From an uncultured Clostridia bacterium (lineage in GTDB: Bacteria > Bacillota > Clostridia > UBA1381), in NCBI GenBank assembly GCA_944393255.1, contig CALXZP010000042.1:51351-115350 (forward strand): 64,000 nt of DNA, read 5' to 3'. The position numbers were made by a program, and so were the translations under genes. The notes below the pieces were generated by a model that made no database searches, was not told where the DNA came from, and worked only from the letters and a program-made list of their open reading frames with translations. Shown here piece after piece: positions 36,046 to 44,800 of this stretch (positions are counted from its first letter, which is position 1; every line of letters starts with the position of its first letter).

Positions 36046-37014
36046 GTGAAAAAGATGGTAAGAGCATCCGCTGAAAAGGTAAGACCGCGCGGGAGCCTAA
36101 AGGCGAGAATGTATAAGCAAAGGTATCTGTATATAATGCTTCTGCCGGCGCTTATATGGGTGCTGTTCATGTGCTACATGCCGATGTTCGGACTTTATAT
36201 GGCGTTTATTGATTATGTACCCGACGGAACGCCGTTCTTTCAGTCGTTTTTCGGCAGTGATTTTGTGGGCTTGAAATGGATAAATTATTTCCTCTTTGAG
36301 AGCGGCGATTTTTACAAGGTAATGAGGAATACGCTTGCAACGAGCCTGCTTACGATCATATTCTCTATACCGGCGCCGATAATCATAGCCCTTATGCTTA
36401 ATGAGATACGAATGAGGCGGTTTAAAAAAGTAGTGCAGACGGTCTCATATCTTCCGTATTTCATATCATGGGTGGTTGTTGCAAATATATTTGTAACGCT
36501 GCTCTCACAGGAAGGCGTTATAAACTCTATATGCATGAAGATCGGACTGATAGACGAACCGATAAGATATTTTCAAAACGGAAAATATTTCTGGTGGATA
36601 ATAGCGATAGCAAACACATGGAAGGGTATGGGATATAATTCGATAATATATCTTTCTGCGATAACCGGTATAGATAACGCTATATATGAGGCAAGCATGG
36701 TCGATGGCGCGACAAGGTTCCAGAAAATGATATACATAACGCTTCCCAGCCTTAAGGATACGATAGTTATAATGCTGATACTTGCCGTAGGAGGCATTCT
36801 GAACGCGGGTTTTGAACAGCAGCTGCTACTGCAAAACACACAGATCCTGGATTATGCATTGGTTATAGACCTGTATTCTTATAAGTTCGGTATACAGGAA
36901 GCAATGTATTCCTATGGTGCGGCGGTCGGATTATTTAAATCTATAATCTCATTCATACTTTTGGTTATAGTCAATAATATATCCAGGAAGTTCGACAGCG
37001 CACATATTATGTAG
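36046..37014 (+). CDS. Sugar ABC transporter permease, LplB family
   Basis: A 322-residue inner-membrane protein with six predicted helices and a short basic N-terminal tail. The coupling EAA loop is at about 215-235 (EASMVDGATRFQKMIYITLP). GTG start with AAGGAGG 9 nt upstream, the ribosome site lying inside the end of the preceding gene (1-nt gap). Works with the permease at 37031 and the lipoprotein at 37957 as a CUT1-type oligosaccharide importer. No ATPase gene is present in the locus, so a shared MsmX/MsmK-type ATPase elsewhere is expected. Confidence 0.92.
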   Translation: MKKMVRASAEKVRPRGSLKARMYKQRYLYIMLLPALIWVLFMCYMPMFGLYMAFIDYVPDGTPFFQSFFGSDFVGLKWINYFLFESGDFYKVMRNTLATSLLTIIFSIPAPIIIALMLNEIRMRRFKKVVQTVSYLPYFISWVVVANIFVTLLSQEGVINSICMKIGLIDEPIRYFQNGKYFWWIIAIANTWKGMGYNSIIYLSAITGIDNAIYEASMVDGATRFQKMIYITLPSLKDTIVIMLILAVGGILNAGFEQQLLLQNTQILDYALVIDLYSYKFGIQEAMYSYGAAVGLFKSIISFILLVIVNNISRKFDSAHIM

Positions 37015-37030
37015 AGGAGGCTGAAAAGGA

Positions 37031-37927
37031 ATGAAAATAAAACAGACGGCGTCGGACTGGGCGATGGACATTATATGCGTAAGCGTCATGGTCATACTGT
37101 TCATCATAACATTTTACCCGTTTTGGTATGTATTTATCGTGTCGATAAACGATCCGTCCGATACGATGCGCGGCGGTCTCACTCTCCTGCCGAGAGTGTT
37201 CAACGGCAGTGCATACGGCGTGATACTCAAGGACAGCGAATTTCTGCACTCAATGTTCATAAGTGCGCTGCGTGTGATCATAGGAACGCCGATTTCGCTT
37301 ATATTCACGTCTATGCTCGCATATGTGCTGACAAAAAAAGAGCTGGTAGGCTATAAGTTCTTCAGAAAAATATTTGTTTTCACAATGTATTTCGGAGGCG
37401 GTATTATCCCGACATATATGATATACAAAATGCTTGGGCTGATAGACAACTTCTGGGTCTATATCATACCGTCCGTTATAAGCGTGTACTATATGATACT
37501 GATAAACAGCTATATGGGTTCGCTGCCTAAAGAGCTTGAGGAATCGGCATATATTGACGGCGCTAACGATATAGTGGTTTTCGCACGGATAATATTGCCC
37601 GTATCTGTTCCGATAATGGCTACGATAGGATTGTTTGTCGCGATAAACCAGTGGAACTCATTCTTTGACTCGTATCTGTATACGAGCAGACAAGAACTGA
37701 AAACACTTCAGGCGGTAATGATGAATATTCTTAATCAGTATAAAACAGCAAGTTTGACCGATTCCGCGGCGGCGGCAGCCAATGCCGCAAAGCAAAACAC
37801 AGGCACATCTTCGGACTCGATCAGAATGACGGCTACGATCGTATCAACGATACCGATCATATTGGTATACCCGTTCGTACAGAGGTATTTTGTATCCGGC
37901 ATTATGATGGGTGCGGTAAAAGGATAA
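37031..37927 (+). CDS. Sugar ABC transporter permease, YtcP/LplC family
   Basis: A 298-residue membrane protein, second permease of the importer. It has six predicted helices and an EAA loop at about 170-190 (EESAYIDGANDIVVFARIILP). GAGGAGG lies about 10 nt before the ATG and the gene is 16 nt after its partner. The paired order permease-permease-lipoprotein is the standard layout of the Lpl/Yte/Yes oligosaccharide importers in Bacillota. Confidence 0.92.
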   Translation: MKIKQTASDWAMDIICVSVMVILFIITFYPFWYVFIVSINDPSDTMRGGLTLLPRVFNGSAYGVILKDSEFLHSMFISALRVIIGTPISLIFTSMLAYVLTKKELVGYKFFRKIFVFTMYFGGGIIPTYMIYKMLGLIDNFWVYIIPSVISVYYMILINSYMGSLPKELEESAYIDGANDIVVFARIILPVSVPIMATIGLFVAINQWNSFFDSYLYTSRQELKTLQAVMMNILNQYKTASLTDSAAAAANAAKQNTGTSSDSIRMTATIVSTIPIILVYPFVQRYFVSGIMMGAVKG

Positions 37928-37956
37928 TAAAAAATGTATAGAAAGGAAAATTGATC

Positions 37957-39537
37957 ATGAAAACAGGAAAAAGAATTATTTCGGTATTATCTGCGGCAGC
38001 GCTGGCGGTAACGATGTTTGCCGGTTGTGGAAACAGCGGGGACAGCGACGGAACGCTCACGCTTTCGGCATATGACAGCAATGTAACTACAGCGTTCGGA
38101 AACGATGACGTTTCAAAGGCTATAATAGAACGCACCGGGGTCACTCTCGACTATAATCAGGCTTCGGGTGATGCAAAGGAGAAACTCAATCTCATGCTTG
38201 CCTCGAACAGCTATCCGGATCTCATTCTTATAAGCAGAAGCACGGGTATGATAGATAAATTCATATCTGCCAAAGCGCTTCTTCCGCTTGACGATCTCAT
38301 TGAGGAGTACGGACCGAATATCAAAAAGCAGTACGGCGATTATCTGAACAGAGCGAAGAGCGAGGATGGACACATATACGGTTTGCCCAATTGGTACGGA
38401 ATAGATGAAGATCCGGTATTGGCGTTCATGATACGCAAGGATTATCTTGCCGAGGTGGCTCCTGAGGAAGTTGTAAACGGCGACCGCCCCATAACGCAGT
38501 CGGAGTTTATAGAATATCTTGAGGCATTTAAGGCAAAGCATCCGCAGATAGACGGCAAGAACAGTATTCCTCTGACTATGTGGGCTGAGAACTGGGGCAG
38601 TGCGATAGGAACTTTCAAAGGAATGTTCGGTATAAAGACATATGCTCAGGAAGGCGATACCTTAAGGCTTGATTTCCGTGATCCGAACTATAAGACGATG
38701 CTATCGTATATAAACGACATAAACCGCAGAGGTCTTTTGGACGGTGAATGGGCTACCAACAAGGAGCAGCTCTGGAAGCAGAAGCTTACGGCGGGAACTG
38801 TTTTTGCAACACCTGAGGCATACTGGAACACAGACGAGGCTTCAAAGCTTCTTTCCGAGTCGGATCCTGATGCGGTCTACCTGCCGTACAAGGTGGTAGC
38901 GGACGGCGTAGACGCCGCTGAAACTACATATTCTTCAAGAAATCCGATGGGATGGGATATAGTAGGTATCACTTCTACCAATCCTGATCCTGAAAAGACA
39001 ATCAAATTCCTCGACTATCTTGCAAGCGATGAGGGACAGAAGCTTATAATGAGCGGCGTTGAAGGAAAGCAGTATGTCGTAGAGGATGGCAAGCGTGTTA
39101 TCCCCGAAGATGTACTTAATGAAATGAATTCTGATTTTTCGGCATTCAGCAAGGCTACCGGTACGAGATACTGGACTATATGCGTAAAGAACGGCAAAGC
39201 AGAGGACGGACAGTCGTATTATCTGTATAATGATTATAATGACAGCGAAACAAAAGCCTTTGCAAAGAAAACGCTTCTGGACAGTGTTTGGGATTGCTCT
39301 CCGTATGAGGATCTCACTCCTACCGGCGGAGAGATAGCGGCTTTGAATTACAAAAAGCTGAGCGATCTTACTTTGGAATATGATACAAAGCTGATCAATG
39401 CCGAGTCGCCGGAGCAGTTTGAATCACTGTGGACGGAATTCATGTCGGCGGCGGAAGCGCTTGATGAAGCCAATGTTGAGAGTATCATAACAGAAAACTA
39501 TCAGAAGAAATTAAAGCTTTGGGGTATGGAGGACTGA
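37957..39537 (+). CDS. Extracellular solute-binding lipoprotein of the sugar ABC importer
   Basis: A 526-residue lipoprotein; the signal peptide ends in the lipobox MFAGC with lipid-modified Cys24. Length and sequence (SNSYPDLILISR, NPMGWDIVGITSTNPDPEK, LDYLASDEGQKLIMSG) fit the long LplA-type family 1 solute-binding proteins. Start at ATG 37957 with GAAAGGA 9 nt upstream. It captures oligosaccharides at the membrane for the two permeases upstream. Ligand unknown, but the neighbouring cytosolic GH36 points to an alpha-galactoside. Confidence 0.9.
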   Translation: MKTGKRIISVLSAAALAVTMFAGCGNSGDSDGTLTLSAYDSNVTTAFGNDDVSKAIIERTGVTLDYNQASGDAKEKLNLMLASNSYPDLILISRSTGMIDKFISAKALLPLDDLIEEYGPNIKKQYGDYLNRAKSEDGHIYGLPNWYGIDEDPVLAFMIRKDYLAEVAPEEVVNGDRPITQSEFIEYLEAFKAKHPQIDGKNSIPLTMWAENWGSAIGTFKGMFGIKTYAQEGDTLRLDFRDPNYKTMLSYINDINRRGLLDGEWATNKEQLWKQKLTAGTVFATPEAYWNTDEASKLLSESDPDAVYLPYKVVADGVDAAETTYSSRNPMGWDIVGITSTNPDPEKTIKFLDYLASDEGQKLIMSGVEGKQYVVEDGKRVIPEDVLNEMNSDFSAFSKATGTRYWTICVKNGKAEDGQSYYLYNDYNDSETKAFAKKTLLDSVWDCSPYEDLTPTGGEIAALNYKKLSDLTLEYDTKLINAESPEQFESLWTEFMSAAEALDEANVESIITENYQKKLKLWGMED

Positions 39538-39542
39538 CAGCA

Positions 39543-41711
39543 ATGCCCGTAACTTTTGAAAATAATATATTTCACATATACAACGATAATGTGAGTTACT
39601 GCATAAAACTTTCACGATACGGCGACCTTTTGCACATGTTTTTCGGCGGACGCATAGAGTCCGCCGAGATCGAACTGATAGAACGCGAGCGTTCTTCATT
39701 TTCGGCATATGAAGGGAATGACAACAGCTACTCCCTAGATACGCTGCCGCAGGAATATCCTGTACACGGCGGTCAGGACATGCGCACAGGGGCATTCGCA
39801 CTTGAAAAGAACGGCAGAAAGGAAGCTTGCAGACTAAAATTCCTCTCTTACAATATTATGAAAGGCAAGCCGCGTCTCAGCGGCATGCCTTCCGTTTATG
39901 CGGAAAACGATGATGAGTTTACTACGCTTGTTATAAGCACCCGCGACAGTGTATCGGGGATAGAAGTGGATCTGTACTACAGTATATCCGAAAAATATCC
40001 CGTTATATGCCGTCATGCCGAAATAAGAAACTCATCCGACAGCGGAGTCTATATTACTGCCGCAGCCAGCGCAAGCATGGATCTCAGTGCGGGAAAATAT
40101 AAGTATATGCATTTGCACGGGGCATGGATACGCGAAAAGCATATTGAAATATGCGATGTACATAAAGGGTTTCAGGGTATAGAAAGCCGGCGCGGTTCAA
40201 GCGGTTCATGTGAAAATCCCTTTATCGCGCTTATGGAGGCTGACGCTGACGAAGACAGCGGACGTGTTTGGGGACTGTCGCTTGTATACAGCGCAGATCA
40301 CAGGATGAGCATTGAAACGGAGCAGTACGGGACAGTACGTGTTATGGCGGGTATAAATCCCGCCGATTTCAGGTGGTATCTCGAAAGAGAAAATACATTT
40401 GTAACGCCCGAGCTTGTAATGGTATATTCGGGAAACGGCCTGGGTGAGATGTCCCGGACATTCCACCGTCTTTACCGCACGCGTCTGTGCCGCGGCAAGT
40501 ACAGAGACGAAGAACGGCCGATACTTATAAATAACTGGGAAGCTACGTATTTTGATTTCAATGAAGAAAAGCTTCTGGATATAAGCCGGCGCGGAGCTGA
40601 GCTCGGAATGGAGATGTTCGTCCTTGACGACGGCTGGTTCGGAGCGCGCAACGACGACAGATCTTCGCTGGGCGATTGGTTTGTCAATGAAGAAAAACTT
40701 CCGGGCGGACTAAAGGGGCTGGCGGACAAGGTAAAGGGGCAGGGGATGAAGTTCGGGCTTTGGTTTGAGCCTGAAATGATATCTCCGGAAAGCAGGCTCT
40801 TCCGTGAGCACCCTGATTGGGCTCTTGCCATAGATAACCGTGAACGTCACGAAGCCCGGAACCAATATGTGATAGATATGTCCCGCGCTGATGTTGTGGA
40901 TCATCTTATAGACGCTGTATCGAAAATTCTCAGAAGCGCGGATATATCCTATGTAAAATGGGATTTCAACCGGAATTTGACCGATGTAAACAGTGCCGTC
41001 CTGCCGTATGAGCGTCAGGGTGAGGTGCGTCACAGGTTCATGCTTGGCTCATACAGGCTAATGGACACATTGACGCGCATGTTCCCGGATGTGCTGTTTG
41101 AAGGATGCTCGGGCGGAGCGGGAAGGAACGATCCGGGTATACTCTACTATATGCCGCAGAACTGGGGAAGCGACGATACCGATGCGGTCGAACGCATGTA
41201 CATTCAGTACGGGGCGAGTATGGTATATCCCGCAAGCACCGTATGCGCGCATGTTTCAACTGTGCCTAATCATCAGGTAATGCGCACTACGCCTATGAAA
41301 CTCCGCGGAGACGTAGCTTCGGCAGCCGTTATGGGATATGAACTGGATCTCTCCAAGATAGGTGAAACGGAAAAGAAAGAGATAGAGGAACAGATAGAGC
41401 GGTATAAGCGCATAAGAGCAACAGTGCTTTTCGGAGATATGTACAGGCTGATAGACCCGTTTAAGGAGCGGAGCGCTTCTTGGATGTATGTATCCGAAGA
41501 CAAGGCAAAAGCAGTGGTTTTTTACTTCAATAAGCTTGCGCTCCCCAATTCGGAGCTGCGCCGAGTAAGGCTTAAGGGCCTTGACTGTACAAAGAGGTAT
41601 TCAGTGAATGGAAATGTGTATACGGGACGTACTCTTATGGAATTCGGACTGTACCTTCCGGAATACGAAAAGGATTTTGAAAGTGTTGTATGGGAGATAG
41701 AGGCGCTCTGA
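39543..41711 (+). CDS. Cytosolic GH36 alpha-galactosidase
   Basis: A 722-residue enzyme of normal GH36 length, without signal peptide. An N-terminal beta-sandwich precedes a TIM barrel and a C-terminal beta domain. Nucleophile Asp474 in YVKWDFNRN and acid/base Asp544 in NWGSDDTDA are 70 residues apart, as in characterised bacterial GH36 alpha-galactosidases. LDDGWFG and GLWFEPEM are also present. ATG 39543 with GGAGG 10 nt upstream, 5 nt after the lipoprotein stop. As last gene of the importer operon it probably hydrolyses imported alpha-galactosides to galactose, which GalM then mutarotates. GH36 also includes alpha-N-acetylgalactosaminidases, so that activity is not excluded. Confidence 0.92.
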   Translation: MPVTFENNIFHIYNDNVSYCIKLSRYGDLLHMFFGGRIESAEIELIERERSSFSAYEGNDNSYSLDTLPQEYPVHGGQDMRTGAFALEKNGRKEACRLKFLSYNIMKGKPRLSGMPSVYAENDDEFTTLVISTRDSVSGIEVDLYYSISEKYPVICRHAEIRNSSDSGVYITAAASASMDLSAGKYKYMHLHGAWIREKHIEICDVHKGFQGIESRRGSSGSCENPFIALMEADADEDSGRVWGLSLVYSADHRMSIETEQYGTVRVMAGINPADFRWYLERENTFVTPELVMVYSGNGLGEMSRTFHRLYRTRLCRGKYRDEERPILINNWEATYFDFNEEKLLDISRRGAELGMEMFVLDDGWFGARNDDRSSLGDWFVNEEKLPGGLKGLADKVKGQGMKFGLWFEPEMISPESRLFREHPDWALAIDNRERHEARNQYVIDMSRADVVDHLIDAVSKILRSADISYVKWDFNRNLTDVNSAVLPYERQGEVRHRFMLGSYRLMDTLTRMFPDVLFEGCSGGAGRNDPGILYYMPQNWGSDDTDAVERMYIQYGASMVYPASTVCAHVSTVPNHQVMRTTPMKLRGDVASAAVMGYELDLSKIGETEKKEIEEQIERYKRIRATVLFGDMYRLIDPFKERSASWMYVSEDKAKAVVFYFNKLALPNSELRRVRLKGLDCTKRYSVNGNVYTGRTLMEFGLYLPEYEKDFESVVWEIEAL

Positions 41712-41776
41712 TGCGGAAGCCGAAGCGGACCTCGGATCAAGCCGTGCCGGAAGCGGATCTCTCATTTCACTATACA

Positions 41777-41804
41777 GGGCGGCTGTGATCATGCACAGCT
41801 GCCC
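41777..41804 (+). promoter_or_regulatory. 11-bp hairpin in the leader of the modular glycosidase gene
   Basis: GGGCGGCTGTG (41777-41787) pairs with CACAGCTGCCC (41794-41804) around a 6-nt loop, with one G-T wobble. No T tract follows directly. Together with the terminator-like hairpin at 41827 it forms a two-hairpin leader. Confidence 0.5.
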
Positions 41805-41826
41805 GCAAAGGAGGTTTTCTTCATCG

Positions 41827-41852
41827 GCGGTTTTCAAAGAAAGCCGCTTTTT
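41827..41852 (+). terminator. Intrinsic terminator just ahead of the modular glycosidase gene
   Basis: GCGGTTTTC (41827-41835) pairs with GAAAGCCGC (41839-41847), then TTTTT (41848-41852). Only 25 nt separate it from the next start codon and no promoter is visible between them, so expression of the gene at 41878 seems to need readthrough. Confidence 0.7.
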
Positions 41853-41877
41853 GATCATTACGGATAAGGAGAACTAT

Positions 41878-44800
41878 ATGAAAAAGCTGATAATTGCGGC
41901 GGCAGTAGCCGCAGTCATTTGCAGCGCGGGAGCGTACTCTTCCTATGCTGCCGACAGCTGTACATACGAAGCGGAAAGCGCCTATACCGGCGGCTGGGCA
42001 GTGAGGCTCGACGATCCGTCGGCGTCTGCGGGTGCTGTCGTAACGCATGTAGGCGGCACGAATACCGATGTCGGGACTGTAGTATATAACGTATGGGCGG
42101 AAACAAGCGGGGATTATAAGTGCGAGTTTTACTATCGTTCACGCGAGGATTCGTCCTTTTATATTCGTGTAAATTATCCGGCGTGGGACAGTGCAAATGA
42201 TGAAAAAGTTACAACTTCTGCAAACAGTTCCATTGTATCGGTCGAAAAGACGCTGTATCTCAATAAAGGATTTAACACAGTAAAAGTATACAGTCTGGAA
42301 GGCATAGACAAGAATGCTTCCAAAGACAGGCGTCTTGATATGGATAAGCTTGTCGTGTATACGAAAGGATATACTATGTCCGGAATAACGGAGAACACCG
42401 AAAGCGGACAGGGAACAGAACGCAGAGCGTACATGGCGGAGGATCAGTCGGTGAGCGCAAATGCTGTTTTTAACGTGTCGGTCCCCGATGACGGAACGTA
42501 TGATCTTAACGTATGGTATAACGCCGCAGAAATGAGGGCGATGCAGATAAATGTAGACGGTGAGAAATGTGATACGCTCATATGTCCCATAACAGCAGAG
42601 GATTATAATATTGAAACCGTATCAAAAAAGATGTATCTCACAGCCGGCTCCCATCAGATCTCGTTTATAAACGAAACCTGCGGTATAGCTCCGGAGATAG
42701 ATAAGATACAGCTTGTTCCATCTTCGGCGGATGCGAAAAGCGGTGCCAAAGCTGCGCAGAGCGGCGTAAAAAGCTTTGCAAACGGTATTGCAGCAATAGA
42801 ATACGACCTTGAGACCGGGAGGGCGGACTATATTATCGGCGGTGTGAAGCGGCTCAAAGGCTTCGAGGCGGCGGTTAAGATAGAAAACTGCATCAGCGTC
42901 GATCCTCAGATAAAGATAAACAGCGTTGTAAAATCTTCGGATTATACATACCGCAGCGTAAGCGAAACCGTGCTTTCGGACGGCTTCGGCAAAGGAGTAA
43001 GGTATGATGTTACATCCTCCGGAAGCGGACTGCCGGATATGGTGCAAAGCTTCTGTCTTTACGAAGATATCCCGTATGTGCTTGTGCAGGTGTCGGTCAG
43101 CGACGGGAACGGGGTATCGACCAACTTCATGGCTCCGATCGCAGTCTGCGGTGCGGAAGTTGCTGATATAGGAGCACATAACGATGTGCGTGCGCTGTGT
43201 GTGCCTTATTCAAACGATAACTACAGTACATACGATCCTCAGCGGCTCGGCGGCTCGCATACGAGCTATTGGTATACGTGCCTCGTGGACGCTCAGTCGC
43301 GCAATGCGCTTGTTGCAGGGTCGATCGATCATGATACATGGAAAACCGGAACGTCTGTATACGGAACAGAAGATAACGGCCGAGTCGAGTTTTTCGGTGT
43401 GTTTGCCGGGATCTGGTCGCGTGAACAGACGTATGACTTTCTGCCGCATGGAAGCGTAGACGGAACGACAGTAACATCTCCCAAAATGTTTCTGGGTTAT
43501 TTTGACGACTGGCGTGATGGGCTTGAAGCGTACGGCGAGGCAAACAACAATAATGTGCCGCGTCTTAAATGGGGCGGAGGCGCGCTGTTCGGATACAGTT
43601 CATGGAATGCGTATCAAAGCAGCGTTTCTTTGGATACCATGAAAACCGCATCGGATGTGATCTCGGGACTGAACAGCTTTTGCGATGAAAACGGAACGCA
43701 GTGGATCAACATAGATTCGTATTGGGACAATCTAAGTGATTCACAGCTGCGGGAGTATATTGATCACTGCAAGGCTAAGGGACAGAAAGCCGGCGTTTAT
43801 TCGGCAAGATATATATGCTGGGATAACGACCTATGGAATTGGGGCAGACGCGGCTATGCCATAACAGATAAATACGGAAACGCTGTTGCGCCGGCGAAAC
43901 CGGACGGCAGCAATATCACAATAACCGATTGTTTCGGGATAGACCCGACGAGCAGCTTTGCGAAGCAGGAAATGTCTGAATACATGAACAAATGGAAGGA
44001 GCAGGGCTTTGAGTTTCTTAAAGCCGATTTTTTGAACTTCAATGCAGTTGAGGGAGTGTACAGCGACCCGAATATAAAAACGGGTCTGCAGGCATATAAT
44101 GCCGGATGCGCTGAGATCATGAAGCATGTGGATACAGATAAGTTTTTTATAAACTACTCCATTGCCCCGCTTTTTCCGTATCAATACGCACACAGCAGAC
44201 GAATAAGCTGTGATATCGCAACGGAAAGCAATAATATGAAAGAAGCCGAGTATATGCTCAACGCTCTCAATTACAGCTGGTGGCAGGCGGGTACTGTCTA
44301 CGAATTTATAGATCCCGATCAGCTTTCATTTGACGCTGGGATACTTGCGGTGCTTTCGGGGGACTACCAGAACCGCGCGAGAGCAAAGTATACCACAGGA
44401 GTTATATCCGGTACTATGATAGTGAGCAATAAATATAATAATGATTGGCTTAAAAAGGCTACGGAAGCGGCGTGTACGAATGAAGAGGTAAATAAGGTAG
44501 CGCGCCTCGGGAAAGCGTTCCGTCCTGTAGAGATAGGAGAGCCGTGCGGATATAAAAATGAAAATCCTCCGTCGGACATTTACACGCTTAAGACAGCTGA
44601 AGCGTTTTATATAGCAGTATTTAATTATGATCCCGGGACTGTATCGAAAACGGTTGACCTTGTGAGAGCGGGGCTTGAGCCTGATGTTGAATACACCCTT
44701 ACGGATCTGTGGACCGGTGAAAGCGTCAATGCGGAGAACTTTGTCAGCACAAGTTTGAAGGCATATAACTGCAGACTGTATAAAATAGCGTCCGAAGCTG

